A stretch of DNA of 64,000 nt from Psychroflexus sp. MES1-P1E (GCF_002836055.1 NZ_PJBS01000348.1:1-64000), one strand, 5' to 3'; counted from the stretch's first letter, positions 28,688 to 37,994 are shown. Notes: generated by a model not told the origin, from the sequence alone. A program made the numbers and translations.

Positions 28688-29207
28688 TTAGTCTAAGTCT
28701 TCAATTTTTTTAAATTTTCCTTCACTAACACCAAGATAAGGGTAGCTAATAATAATACCAAATTAAACCTATAATGTCGCAATAAATCGTTTCTTTTTCG
28801 CCTGCTTTTTATCAAAAATTATTACCGTAGCTAAGGCTATGCTAATTATTTTCAACTTCAATCAATCAAAAAATAATTCAATTTATTTATACGACATTAT
28901 AAATTTAATTTGGTATAAGTATGGAATCTGTTTGGGTAAACTCGTATTTGCGATCTGGATTTGTACAATCATTGAGGTGTAGGTTGAGTCTATCAGTGTA
29001 TAGATCCCCATTGTTGGACTTCCTAAGAAAGGAGTATTAGAGCAAAGCGAAACACTATTGCTCACAATTGTACTGTCTGGATAAAATGCAACCGTATTTT
29101 CACTTTCCGTTTCTATAAAAGGAAGCTCATCTTCTGGAAGCTGAGGCGAATCATTATTATTTCTTCACTACCATCATTATTGCTACAGGCTATAAAATTT
29201 TACTCAT
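28688..29207 (-). pseudogene. Lipocalin-like lipoprotein pseudogene interrupted by a repeat
   Basis: Reading the minus strand from about 29207, a shifted frame gives a lipobox (FIACSNNDGSEE, Cys codon 29185-29187). A second frame follows (SPQLPEDELPFIETE, then VAFYPDST), then a third (DRLNLHLNDCTNPDRKYEF). The third runs into the repeat at 28915. Beyond the repeat an open frame YPYLGVSEGKFKKIEDLD ends at a stop at 28688-28690. Removing the repeat and one copy of its 3-bp target joins these two parts in the same frame (QTDSILIISYPYLG). The gene is dead through at least three frame changes plus the insertion. The lipocalin-like assignment is tentative. Confidence 0.75.
28757..28915. repeat. MITE-like repeat, copy B
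   Basis: This 159-bp copy is about 90% identical to copy A. It starts TACCAAATTAAACCTATAA and ends TTATAAATTTAATTTGGTA, with TAA duplicated at 28754-28756 and 28916-28918. It lies within the lipoprotein pseudogene, in the same orientation as copies A and C. Confidence 0.88.
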
Positions 29208-29236
29208 GATAAGTAGTATATAGATCTTTTACATAA

Positions 29237-29467
29237 CTAGTGTTTTATAAAGGGTTTAGCATCTATAATCTCATTATCGCATAACAAAGCTACAGTATAG
29301 GTGCCAGAATTAAAATTATCAAGATTTATACTTGCGGTACTTGTAGTTCTATTTAAAAAAGGATTTTGAGAAACACCGCTATTCTGATTAACAATCATGA
29401 GATAAGCTGAGTCGACCTGGTTAAGGTTATAATTGATTTGCACGGTATTTTGAGTTACTTCTAAACT
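29237..29467 (-). pseudogene. N-terminally truncated small secreted protein
   Basis: An open frame after a TAG at 29468-29470 gives about 76 residues (SLEVTQNTVQINYNLNQV ... INLDNFNSGTYTVALLCDNEI ... FIKH). No ATG or signal peptide is left; only an internal GTG at 29443 could start translation. The last ~40 codons lie in the 122-bp direct repeat shared with 31185-31306. The ending resembles a T9SS-like C-terminal beta-sandwich (SGTYTVAL). Most likely it is a truncated remnant whose signal peptide half is preserved in the other copy at 31181-31436. Confidence 0.6.
29241..29362. repeat. 122-bp direct repeat, left copy
   Basis: 120 of 122 bases match 31185-31306 by my reading (two substitutions, near 29284 and 29293). 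Together the two copies flank the T9SS cargo gene 29509-31179. Confidence 0.9.
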
Positions 29468-29508
29468 CTATTTACATTTAGAACTTGTTTTATAAAGCCA
29501 TAGTTTTT

Positions 29509-31179
29509 TTATTTCTTTACGAGTTTTCCATATTCAACTATTTCTCCATGAGATAATCTATAAAAGTAGAAACCACTGGAAAAAGATTGGGCATCAATCG
29601 TGAGTTCTGGTATATTTTCAAAGGATTTTCGGTATACAATTGAGCCGTTAGAATTATAAAGTATAAACTCCGCCATTCCAGAAATGCCTTTAGTTTCAAT
29701 TTGAAATTGATTCGAAAACGGATTTGGATAAACTTTAATTTTAGATCGATTTTCTGAAAAATGCCCTGTACCGAGTGTTCCTGTAAATAAATATTTTTGA
29801 GTCAAAGCCTTTAAACTTCCTATTCCCGTTACGTAAAAATTTAAGTCATGGTCCATGACTAAAGATGTAATTTCATTGTCGTTTCCAGGAGCCTCCTCCC
29901 TTATGATGTCAAAAGCTTCGCCAGACTCATCAAGAACGATAGCAAGATATCGGCTTTCCCCTTCTATCTCTCCACTACTACCTCCGATTGCTAAATAACC
30001 GTTGTCTCCCAAAAACATTTTATTTCCTCCATCATAGGTATTTGCACCCGTATTATTGTAACGGTAACTGTAAATTGAATTTCCTTCGCTAGAAATCTTA
30101 TTAACTTGTAAATCTCCGTTTGTATATTCTGTTGGGTCGTTATAATTTTCACCGTAATGACGTCCTGTAATGTAGACATTCCCATTGGTGTCAGTTATAA
30201 TATCATGTACTTCATCTGCAGTTACGTTATCAGGAAGGTTTGTAGGCACTTCAAATTGCCATTGCTCGTTTCCTAAAGGGTCGTACTTAATTACTTTAAA
30301 ATTACCGAACAGCCCGATATAAGAATTTCCAGCATCGTCAATATGACTACTTCCAGAGTAATTATTTCTTTCTCCATCAAAAGAAGTTTCTTTAGAATAC
30401 AATAAGTTACCCTCTTGGGTATGTTTTAAAAGCACGATTCTCCTATCAAGGGGAAAAAATTTAAAAACTAGACCTAAAGAAACAATTGTATTATCAATGA
30501 TTTTTAAGGTTATACCCCGGTATGCAGTCGATTCCTCTGGTGCATAAATAGAATCCCAGATAAAATTGCCATTGGCATCGAATTTACAAACAAAAAAAGC
30601 TTGATGAAAAAAGCCACCATTATCGATGACACCTGCTATAAAAACATTTCCAGAGGAATCTGCTATTACCTTACTTGGAAAACTCTTGCTATATTGATCA
30701 GAATAGTTACTTTCCCATAGGATATTGCCCGTTTCATCTAATTTGATGATAATACTTTTTGACAGAAATTGACTGGTTTCACTTATCCCAGCAATAATAA
30801 TGTTATCGCTGTTGTCTATAAAAATTCCAGTGATACGATCATCGCTTCCATTGGAAATATCAAGGAGTTGCTTCCATAATAATTCCCCTGTATTAGAATA
30901 CTTGAGTAGTAAAAAATCGTAACTCCCATTTTCCAAAGAAGTTCCTGCAACAATCACATTATCTTCAGAATCCAAACGAATCTTCTGGCATTCTTGAAAT
31001 AGAGGATCAACACAACTAAATGTCCAATTAGAAAGTTGTGTGTCCTCCTCCTTATGCCATTCCATGGTGTACTGGTCTTGTGCTGAAGAAACATTCCCAG
31101 AGAAAAGTGCAATTAGTATAAATATTAAAGGGTTTAATCCTTTTATACTTCTTTCTTTTATTAGATAAAACGTTTTCAT
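29509..31179 (-). CDS. Secreted beta-propeller (SBBP-type) protein with T9SS sorting domain
   Basis: The 556-residue product has an N-terminal extension and signal peptide (hydrophobic stretch NPLIFILIALFSGNVSSAQ). It then has at least six repeats of the kind D-x-x-G-N-x-x-I-A-G ... GE-x-L-W (DSEDNVIVAGTS, DNSDNIIIAGIS, DSSGNVFIAGV, DTNGNVYITGRH), which build a beta-propeller. It ends with a type A T9SS domain (KVYPNPFSNQFQI ... FSSGFYFYRLSHGEIVEYGKLVKK). It should be exported to the cell surface. Its ATG begins 1 bp after the stop of the frameshifted gene at 31181-31436. The 122-bp direct repeats around it could allow its loss by recombination. Confidence 0.82.
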   Translation of the reverse strand: MKTFYLIKERSIKGLNPLIFILIALFSGNVSSAQDQYTMEWHKEEDTQLSNWTFSCVDPLFQECQKIRLDSEDNVIVAGTSLENGSYDFLLLKYSNTGELLWKQLLDISNGSDDRITGIFIDNSDNIIIAGISETSQFLSKSIIIKLDETGNILWESNYSDQYSKSFPSKVIADSSGNVFIAGVIDNGGFFHQAFFVCKFDANGNFIWDSIYAPEESTAYRGITLKIIDNTIVSLGLVFKFFPLDRRIVLLKHTQEGNLLYSKETSFDGERNNYSGSSHIDDAGNSYIGLFGNFKVIKYDPLGNEQWQFEVPTNLPDNVTADEVHDIITDTNGNVYITGRHYGENYNDPTEYTNGDLQVNKISSEGNSIYSYRYNNTGANTYDGGNKMFLGDNGYLAIGGSSGEIEGESRYLAIVLDESGEAFDIIREEAPGNDNEITSLVMDHDLNFYVTGIGSLKALTQKYLFTGTLGTGHFSENRSKIKVYPNPFSNQFQIETKGISGMAEFILYNSNGSIVYRKSFENIPELTIDAQSFSSGFYFYRLSHGEIVEYGKLVKK

Positions 31180-31180
31180 A

Positions 31181-31436
31181 TTACTGTTTTATAAAGGGTT
31201 TAGCATCTATAATCTCATTATCGCATATCAAAGCTATAGTATAGGTGCCAGAATTAAAATTATCAAGATTTATACTTGCGGTACTTGTAGTTCTATTTAA
31301 AAAAGGGATCTTGCTGAGGATTGTCAAATGTAACTTCACCGCAGCTTAATTGAGAAAAAGCAACATTACTAAAAAGAAAGGCAAGAGGAATAACAAAAGT
31401 TTTTAATAGCTTGTTGAGAATGTTGTAAATTTTCAT
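31181..31436 (-). pseudogene. Small secreted protein with frameshift
   Basis: The ATG at 31436 opens a clear signal peptide (MKIYNILNKLLKTFVI ... NVAFSQ). The frame closes early (DPFFK, TAG) because of one extra C in a CCCTTTTTT run at about 31304-31309. Past it the +1 frame continues LNRTTSTASINLDN ... FIKQ to a TAA at 31181-31183. Compared with the copy at 29237-29467 it lacks the middle (NYNLNQVDSAY). The run could also be a site of slippage or a sequencing error. Confidence 0.7.
31185..31306. repeat. 122-bp direct repeat, right copy
   Basis: Partner of 29241-29362, same orientation, 1,944 bp away. Homology ends abruptly after AAAAAAGG, where the right copy continues GATCTTGCTG and the left copy ATTTTGAG. 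Confidence 0.9.
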
Positions 31437-31556
31437 AACAAAAACGTTTATGTTAAATGTACATAAATATATGTTATAAAAGATTTAATTCAATATTAAG
31501 TTTGTTGTATTTTAATGAAATACAGATAATTACAAGCATGCATTACAAACTAATAG

Positions 31557-34500
31557 CTATTCTTTTTCGACTTTCATTCGATTATCTCCAGAATTGGTAT
31601 CAATCAATTTATTATAAGGATCTATGCCTACTTCTGAAGGTAATTCATCCACTACAATAGTGAATTCATTATCTATCTCAGATACCAAGTGTTTTTTCAG
31701 GTAGAGGACATTTTGTTTTTTAATGCCCTCAATAGATTCTTCAGATTCTCCAAAGACCCCCACTTCAATATAATCTTTTAGAGGTAGAGATTCTAGATTC
31801 TCGTTATCTGTTTCCAAAACTAGACCCTCGCCTTCTGCATCGCTAAATTCCTTTTCTCCCTTTTCTGAAGATCTGTATTTTTGGACATTTACATCAAAAT
31901 TAACCTCATATTGACCATTTTCAAGGGCTTTATAGGTTACTTCAAGGGCATGGTTATCGTAAAGTGTGATAGTTTCAAACATATCTTTTATCAAATATTG
32001 GAGAGAATCTGGGGTCTGAGATTTCAAAAGATTTACAAATTCTACTGAAGTTGTGTAGGGTGGCTCCTGAAATGCGACTTGATCTACGTAGGTTTTCAAG
32101 ATATTATTCATTTTCTTTTCACCCAAATAATCACTCATAGCATAAAGCACTAGCGACCCTTTATTGTAATGGATATATTGTTGATTTTCATTGTACATCA
32201 AAGGCAATTCTTTTTGACTTTCGAAACGACGGCCTCTCAGGTATTTATCCAAAGCGTCTTTCAAAAACACTCGCATTTGCTCCGCGCCGTATTCCTTTTC
32301 TAGAACTTTTAGTGAACTATATTCAGACATACTTTCAGAAAGTAAAGTTGCCCCACGTACATTGGCACCAATCACCTGATGCGCCCACCACTGGTGAGCC
32401 ACTTCGTGAGCTGTTACACTAAATGGATAATCCACGCTTTCATTATCTTCATCATCCACTTTGGCTATAAAACCAATTGCTTCCGAATAAGGAACCGTAT
32501 TGGCAAAGGATTGAGCAAACGAGCCTGAAGTAACTGGGAATTCCAAGATTCGAAGTTGTTTGAATTGATATGGACTGAAATTTTCTGAATAATAAGCTAA
32601 TGATTTTTTGGTTGCATTTACCATCCTTTCAATGTTATAATCGTGCGGTTTATGATAAAACACTTGGATGTTCACATCCTTCCAGCGGTCTTCGTAAACC
32701 TCGTATTCAGCAGAATTAAAGGCGTAGAAATTTAATATTTTCTTGTCCATTTTATAGTGAAAATATTTTCTGTCGCCTTCCATCCATTCTTTCTGAAGAT
32801 AGCCCGGTGCAATGGCAATTTGATCTTTAGAGGTAGATACTGTGGTTTCAAAATCTATCCAATCAGCATCACTAGAGATATAAGTATTGCCTAAAGCTGT
32901 TGAATCATAAGGTGAATTCATCCGTTCTTTAGGCCCTAATCCATACTTTTCTCGGGTTTTATTATTTTGAATTTCTCTGTTTTCATCGTAGCCAAAACTC
33001 GGGAAAATTTGATTATTGATAAACGTTCCATTGGTTCTTACAGGAGAATTTGACGTCAAAATAGTATTGGGTTTATTCTCCATTTCAAAAGTGAATTTCA
33101 CCTCTTCTCCAGGAGATAAATTTTCATTGAATTTGAATATTTCAAAATCATAAAGAGTATCCTTTATGACTACTTTCCCTGCTTTTTCAAAGGCATAAGA
33201 TTGGGGGTAGTCGTTCATGTTGATGAAAACTGAATCCATAGGGATATCAGTTTTGTTTTTCAGAATGAACTCCCCTTTTACCTTGAAATCTCGAGTTTCA
33301 GGATATAAATCAAAATCGATATTGACACTTGTAATTCTGGGTTGTGCCAACTCGTTATATTTTGAAAATTGGTTTTCAAAATCGACACCTAGCTGTTCTA
33401 TTTCGTTTCCAGAATAGCGTTTATTGACAACATTATCGGTATAATAAATCCAAGAACCAATACTTATAAATAGAAGCAGACTTAAAGCAACAATAGATTT
33501 TTGGAGTGGATTAAAATTCTGCTTTGCTCTCTGTATCCTTTGTTTTACAGAATAAGAGATACCTCTACGATAAAATAATAGGGCCAAAACATACATCACC
33601 GTGGCCAAAGCAAACCAATATAGTCGGTAAATGTAAAAGACTTTTAGACTGGTGCCATAACCAACCATATCAGAATAGGTGGCACCAGCATTAGTGTTGA
33701 ATCTGAAGATGTATTGTTCAATACCAAAACTTGGGAGAAAAGAAAGAAAAATCAATCCTGCCAATAGAGTTATAAAACCTGCGATATGATTTTTGATAAG
33801 GACATGAACTAAGAATGCCATAACCGTCCAACCAAAGACTCGTAAATAATCAACAGCAAAAAATTGAAATAAATACAAGTCAATTTCCAATTTATAGTAC
33901 TCATTATAAATTTGAACGCCAATAGCCATGACCAGGGCTAAAATGTAGAAAAACGCTTGCATTTTGAAAATGGCAAGAAATTTGGACAACATAAACGACC
34001 AGTTAGGGTAAGGAGTTACATCCACCAATTGGTTCATATTTGTGTTTTGAGCACGATTGATAAGCATGCCCGAAATCAAAAATGTGATAATAATCATAAA
34101 CCCGCTAATGATTCCAGAAGCCGACTGCATCATTTCTCGCGTCACGGGATAAGTAGAAGTACCATAAATAGGAATACGCTGAGCAAGTGTGATAAAAGTA
34201 ACCAATACAATGACGAGTGCAAAAGAAATAAAAACCCAGTTTTTGAAAATGTATTTAGTTTCGAAACGGCTGTGTGTCCAGGCCATTTTCAACTGATGTT
34301 TAAACTTATAAGTTTTGCTGACTTCTGGGATTTTAATACGTACTAAACTGCCAAAATTTCTTTTAATGATCCGTTCTGCCTTAGTCTTGAAAAGTCTAAA
34401 TTGAATAGCCTGCTGGTTGAATTTGAATTTCACATACACAAATGCGAAAATTAAAATACTAATAGATGCCCAAAGCAATCGGTTGTAAAGCAAGTAGCCT

Positions 34501-35219
34501 TCAAAGGGTAAATAATTTGTATTCCTATCAAAAACAGTCCAATATTCCGTTTCAAGTGATAATGCTTGTGCGCCCAAAGGATCAATGAGTGCTGCAAGGG
34601 TCTTGTTATCGACATCTGCTGCTAAAGTTTGAGCTAAACCTTGGATAACAATCAATATTAATATGCTGATAAATCCTATGAAAATATTTCTTGAAAACGT
34701 CACTACTCCAAATACAACAGCCCCAAAGAAAATAAGGTTAGGTAAAATGATTAATAAAAGGGGTTGTACGTAATTCAGAATATCAAAATCCATGAAAAGT
34801 TTTGGATTGGTTCCCGGAAAAATAGTCCCTAGATAGAGACCGAAACAAATGAAAAGAACAATCATGATGACGATGCTCAATGCACTCAAAAACTTAGCAA
34901 ATAGATAATTAAATTTGGTGATTGGGTAAGAATATAACACCTGGTGCATATCGTATTTAAAATCTTTACTCACAGAGGCACCAACGATGGAGGGAAGTAA
35001 AAAATACAAAAACACAGCAATGATATTAATCAAACCATTAATTGCTAAAGCAGAATTCTGAAAGGTTGCGGAGGTAGTTGTGACGGTGAAATTATCAAAA
35101 AGTCCACCAGATGAGGCCATTAAAATCAAGGCAAAAATAAACATGATGCCTGAATAAATATAGGTAATAGGTGTTCTAAACCAAGTCTTGATTTCGAACT
35201 TGAAGATGCTTGAAAACAT
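31557..35219 (-). CDS. ABC-2 permease fused to an M1-family aminopeptidase
   Basis: The 1,220-residue protein has two sets of ABC-2-type membrane helices (residues ~20-280 and ~325-580). An extracytoplasmic region follows (~610-1200) that contains HEVAHQWWAHQ at about 937-947 and a zinc-ligand Glu in LLSESMSEYS, as in M1 metallopeptidases. The spacing from the second His to that Glu is 19 residues, one more than in classical M1 enzymes. Such fusions are a known Bacteroidota family annotated as ABC transporter permease/M1 aminopeptidase. The ATPase gene lies 5 bp upstream, so the two make one transporter. Substrate unknown. Confidence 0.88.
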   Translation of the reverse strand: MFSSIFKFEIKTWFRTPITYIYSGIMFIFALILMASSGGLFDNFTVTTTSATFQNSALAINGLINIIAVFLYFLLPSIVGASVSKDFKYDMHQVLYSYPITKFNYLFAKFLSALSIVIMIVLFICFGLYLGTIFPGTNPKLFMDFDILNYVQPLLLIILPNLIFFGAVVFGVVTFSRNIFIGFISILILIVIQGLAQTLAADVDNKTLAALIDPLGAQALSLETEYWTVFDRNTNYLPFEGYLLYNRLLWASISILIFAFVYVKFKFNQQAIQFRLFKTKAERIIKRNFGSLVRIKIPEVSKTYKFKHQLKMAWTHSRFETKYIFKNWVFISFALVIVLVTFITLAQRIPIYGTSTYPVTREMMQSASGIISGFMIIITFLISGMLINRAQNTNMNQLVDVTPYPNWSFMLSKFLAIFKMQAFFYILALVMAIGVQIYNEYYKLEIDLYLFQFFAVDYLRVFGWTVMAFLVHVLIKNHIAGFITLLAGLIFLSFLPSFGIEQYIFRFNTNAGATYSDMVGYGTSLKVFYIYRLYWFALATVMYVLALLFYRRGISYSVKQRIQRAKQNFNPLQKSIVALSLLLFISIGSWIYYTDNVVNKRYSGNEIEQLGVDFENQFSKYNELAQPRITSVNIDFDLYPETRDFKVKGEFILKNKTDIPMDSVFINMNDYPQSYAFEKAGKVVIKDTLYDFEIFKFNENLSPGEEVKFTFEMENKPNTILTSNSPVRTNGTFINNQIFPSFGYDENREIQNNKTREKYGLGPKERMNSPYDSTALGNTYISSDADWIDFETTVSTSKDQIAIAPGYLQKEWMEGDRKYFHYKMDKKILNFYAFNSAEYEVYEDRWKDVNIQVFYHKPHDYNIERMVNATKKSLAYYSENFSPYQFKQLRILEFPVTSGSFAQSFANTVPYSEAIGFIAKVDDEDNESVDYPFSVTAHEVAHQWWAHQVIGANVRGATLLSESMSEYSSLKVLEKEYGAEQMRVFLKDALDKYLRGRRFESQKELPLMYNENQQYIHYNKGSLVLYAMSDYLGEKKMNNILKTYVDQVAFQEPPYTTSVEFVNLLKSQTPDSLQYLIKDMFETITLYDNHALEVTYKALENGQYEVNFDVNVQKYRSSEKGEKEFSDAEGEGLVLETDNENLESLPLKDYIEVGVFGESEESIEGIKKQNVLYLKKHLVSEIDNEFTIVVDELPSEVGIDPYNKLIDTNSGDNRMKVEKE

Positions 35220-35224
35220 AAAGA

Positions 35225-36136
35225 TTAAAGGTGTTGGTTAGTGGCTTCAGTTTCGTCTGCCTTCAGGTGTACAAAGTACACATCACTCAAGTCTGGTTCT
35301 ACTTTTTGAAATTTTTCTCCAGGTGGAGTATCTCCATAAACACGAATATTCAAAGAATTGTCTTGGTTATAGTTGGTTGAAATCAAATTGAATTGAGATT
35401 CATAAGTTTCCAAATTTTCCCGATCAATAGTAAGTCCCCAAATTTTATCTTCAAGTTCTGAAACCGCATCAATTGGTTTTTTGTGACTTAGCAATTTACC
35501 GCCGTTTAGAATGGCCATATCGGTACACAGCTCTTTTACATCATCTACAATATGCGTAGAAAGGATAACGATGTGATTGGTGCCTATTTCACGTAAGACA
35601 TTAAGAAAACGATGACGCTCTGCAGGATCCAGACCAGCGGTTGGCTCATCTACTATGATAAGTTTAGGATTATTCAGTAGTAATTGGGCAATTCCAAAAC
35701 GCTGTTTCATCCCCCCGGAATATCCGGCTACGTACTTGTTTTTAACATTGGAAAGATTGGTGACCTCTAGGGCATAATCTACAATCTTATTTCGTTCTTC
35801 TTTACTTGAGATTCCTTTCAATTCAGCAAAATAATGCAAGAGTTTTTCTGCCGACAATTTTGGATACACACCAAAGGATTGTGGCAAATACCCCAAAACT
35901 TTACGCAATTCCATTTTCTGATTCAAAATATCGATCTCATCTAAGTGAATTTCACCAGAATCTGGTTGTTGCAAAGTAGCGATGGTTCGCATTAAGGTAG
36001 ATTTTCCAGCCCCATTGGGTCCTAGTAATCCAAACATTCCAGAATTGATTTCTATGGAAATATTATCAAGAGCTTTTACTCCGTTTTTATAGGTTTTGGA
36101 AACGTTGATGAGTTGAAGTCGATTCATAAGTGACAT
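35225..36136 (-). CDS. ABC transporter ATP-binding protein
   Basis: The 303-residue ATPase has Walker A GPNGAGKS (39-46), a Q-loop in LGYLPQSFGVYP, the signature YSGGMKQRFGIAQ, Walker B LIIVDEPTAGLDP and the switch His in ILSTHIVDDV. The last ~80 residues are the accessory C-terminal domain common in drug- or lipid-export ATPases. It is coupled with the downstream permease-peptidase fusion (5-bp gap). Met4 is an alternative start. A near-consensus -7 box (TAGGTTTA) lies just upstream. Confidence 0.93.
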   Translation of the reverse strand: MSLMNRLQLINVSKTYKNGVKALDNISIEINSGMFGLLGPNGAGKSTLMRTIATLQQPDSGEIHLDEIDILNQKMELRKVLGYLPQSFGVYPKLSAEKLLHYFAELKGISSKEERNKIVDYALEVTNLSNVKNKYVAGYSGGMKQRFGIAQLLLNNPKLIIVDEPTAGLDPAERHRFLNVLREIGTNHIVILSTHIVDDVKELCTDMAILNGGKLLSHKKPIDAVSELEDKIWGLTIDRENLETYESQFNLISTNYNQDNSLNIRVYGDTPPGEKFQKVEPDLSDVYFVHLKADETEATNQHL

Positions 36137-36258
36137 TTTAGGAAAAAGAATATTCTAAACCTATTCTTAGACAATTTATGAAAATTTTGCAATCTATCAA
36201 GTCATTGATTTCAAAATGAATTTAATTAAAAGTAAAAAAGAGGTGCGGGGCTTAACAA

Positions 36259-37260
36259 CTACAATTCGATATCATCTAATTCATTTTCATACTGAGTGGC
36301 CTCAGTTCGGGCGTCGTAACCTATTTCACGTAAATATCTTGAGAAGATATCGGTATAACCGTGTGTACAAATCACTTTTTCGCACTCAGTTGCTTTAATG
36401 CTGTTGAGTAAGCCATCCCAATCACAATGGTCGCTCATCACAAAACCTTTATCAATAGCCCGTCGTCTTCTAGCCCCCCTAAAAGTCATCCAACCACTCG
36501 CTGAAGCTGTCACATAAGGCACCATTTTACGAATCCAGGTGCCACCATGAACACTTGGAGGGGCGAGCACCAAATTTCCGCTTAACTCTTTTTTTGTGGT
36601 TTCTCGAGTGATAAGTTTAGTTTCAGGAAAATCTACCTGTGCTCTTAGCACATTCGTCATGTTTTCAATAGCACCATGGGTATAAATGTCTCCAATGTTA
36701 GTATCGAGATGTTTTAGAAGCCGCTGTGCTTTCCCAAGGGAATATCCAAAAAGGACAGAGGTGCGTCCATCAGTTTTATTGCTTTGCCACCAGTCATTGA
36801 TTTCTGCCATTACCTCCGCTTGAGGTGTCCACTTAAAGGCAGGTAAACCAAAAGTACATTCAGTAATAAATGTATGGCATTTTACCGGGACGTAAGGTAT
36901 GCAAACCCCATCGTCTTCATCTTTATAATCGCCTGTAAACACCCAGACTTCTCCTTGGTGCTCCACTCGTATTTGTGAACTTCCAATGACATGTCCAGCG
37001 GGATGTAAACTGAATTTTACATTGTTGATGGTAAAACTTTCCCCATATGCTTTTCCCATTACATCTATTTCTCCCAGACGATGTTTCATGATAGGGATGT
37101 TATCATGATGGGTAATATATTTTTTATTTCCCCAGCGAGAATGGTCGGCATGACCGTGAGAAATAATAGCTTTATCTACTTTCCTCCAGGGGTCAAGGTA
37201 TACATCTGCCTTGGCGCAGTAGATTCCATTTTGATTGAATGCTAATAAGGGTTCTTGCAT
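36259..37260 (-). CDS. Ligase-associated DNA exonuclease, MBL/beta-CASP fold
   Basis: The 333-residue protein has the metallo-beta-lactamase signature SHGHADHSRWG (residues ~34-44), a second His block in HPAGHVIGSSQI and a third in MSDHCDWDG, with FTGDYKDE carrying the bridging Asp. This matches the family named ligase-associated DNA exonuclease (TIGR04122-like), usually encoded beside an ATP-dependent DNA ligase and a DEXH helicase in a repair module. Neither partner is adjacent here; the neighbours are an ABC transporter and a DUF2807 gene. Its N-terminal FNQNGIYCAKADVYLDPWR is typical of the family. Confidence 0.85.
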   Translation of the reverse strand: MQEPLLAFNQNGIYCAKADVYLDPWRKVDKAIISHGHADHSRWGNKKYITHHDNIPIMKHRLGEIDVMGKAYGESFTINNVKFSLHPAGHVIGSSQIRVEHQGEVWVFTGDYKDEDDGVCIPYVPVKCHTFITECTFGLPAFKWTPQAEVMAEINDWWQSNKTDGRTSVLFGYSLGKAQRLLKHLDTNIGDIYTHGAIENMTNVLRAQVDFPETKLITRETTKKELSGNLVLAPPSVHGGTWIRKMVPYVTASASGWMTFRGARRRRAIDKGFVMSDHCDWDGLLNSIKATECEKVICTHGYTDIFSRYLREIGYDARTEATQYENELDDIEL

Positions 37261-37281
37261 AAGGTATATTTAAGCCTGATT

Positions 37282-37971
37282 TTACTCCTCAATAAGGTGG
37301 ATATTTCCGCCGAGTTTAACGTTTTGGCTTATGGAAGAAGGGTTCCCATAAATATCAATACTACCTCCAGCAGTCACATTAGCGCTACAACTATCGGTAG
37401 AGAATACGATCGCTTCTCCCCCATAGCTTACACTTATACTCGTGTTTTCAGTTTCGAGATTCTTGCCATCATAAGAGGCTCCTGTTTTTAAGCTTATACT
37501 TTGGTTATTAGCAAACCCAACTAGACTAACACTAGCTCCAGTTACTGTTCTAACCGCTAAATTTTTAACTTCAATTACACCGCCTATATAGCTCCCTTCA
37601 GAGGCGATAAGACTCAGTTCCTCTTGCTGGACTTTGTTCTTAAATTCTACTTCAGAACCACTTCTTGCCTTCAATTCTTCAACTTTACGGGTATAGACCG
37701 TCACTAAAATTTCAGCTTCAGAAAAGAGTTGACCAACCGGTAAACTCAATTCCAATTCACCATTTTTAATATCAACATTTACATTGTCTTTCTCAGAGCC
37801 TTTTATATCGATTTTGCTTTCGTCTGAATTGGTGATGATTTCAACAAAAAGTCCAGTAGAGACTTTGATTTTTGTAAACTCTTCCCCTGGTGAAATAGAT
37901 TTTACCTGTGAAAAGGCAGAAGATCCAAGGATAAGAAATAAGCAGGCTATAAAATTGATTTTAACTTTCAT
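37282..37971 (-). CDS. DUF2807 (head GIN domain) secreted protein
   Basis: A signal peptide (MKVKINFIACLFLILGSSAFSQ) precedes about 205 residues of right-handed beta-helix-like repeats (KVSTGLFVEIITNSD, DIKNGELELSLP, LKTGASYDGKN, VTAGGSIDIYG). This is the usual pattern of DUF2807 putative auto-transporter adhesin head domains. The role in Bacteroidota is unknown; periplasmic or surface location follows from the signal peptide. The gene is divergent from lpxH and has a -7 box at 37995-38002. Confidence 0.82.
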   Translation of the reverse strand: MKVKINFIACLFLILGSSAFSQVKSISPGEEFTKIKVSTGLFVEIITNSDESKIDIKGSEKDNVNVDIKNGELELSLPVGQLFSEAEILVTVYTRKVEELKARSGSEVEFKNKVQQEELSLIASEGSYIGGVIEVKNLAVRTVTGASVSLVGFANNQSISLKTGASYDGKNLETENTSISVSYGGEAIVFSTDSCSANVTAGGSIDIYGNPSSISQNVKLGGNIHLIEE

Positions 37972-37994
37972 GAGTGTGTTTTTTAAGTGCAGAT

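Larger units (their letters stand above)
28542..29236. other. 695-bp region with a disrupted lipoprotein gene
   Basis: The left part (28542-28687) shows no gene. The rest is a minus-strand pseudogene interrupted by repeat copy B, itemised separately. Confidence 0.7.

Noticed and set aside
28883-29065. A 60-codon minus-strand frame running from the repeat into unique DNA
   Set aside because: It mixes repeat sequence with one of three shifted frames of the lipoprotein pseudogene, so it is not a gene in its own right.
36259-37260. Ribonuclease J or mRNA 3'-processing enzyme
   Set aside because: The motif set and length fit the ligase-associated exonuclease family better; there is no RNase J C-terminal domain.
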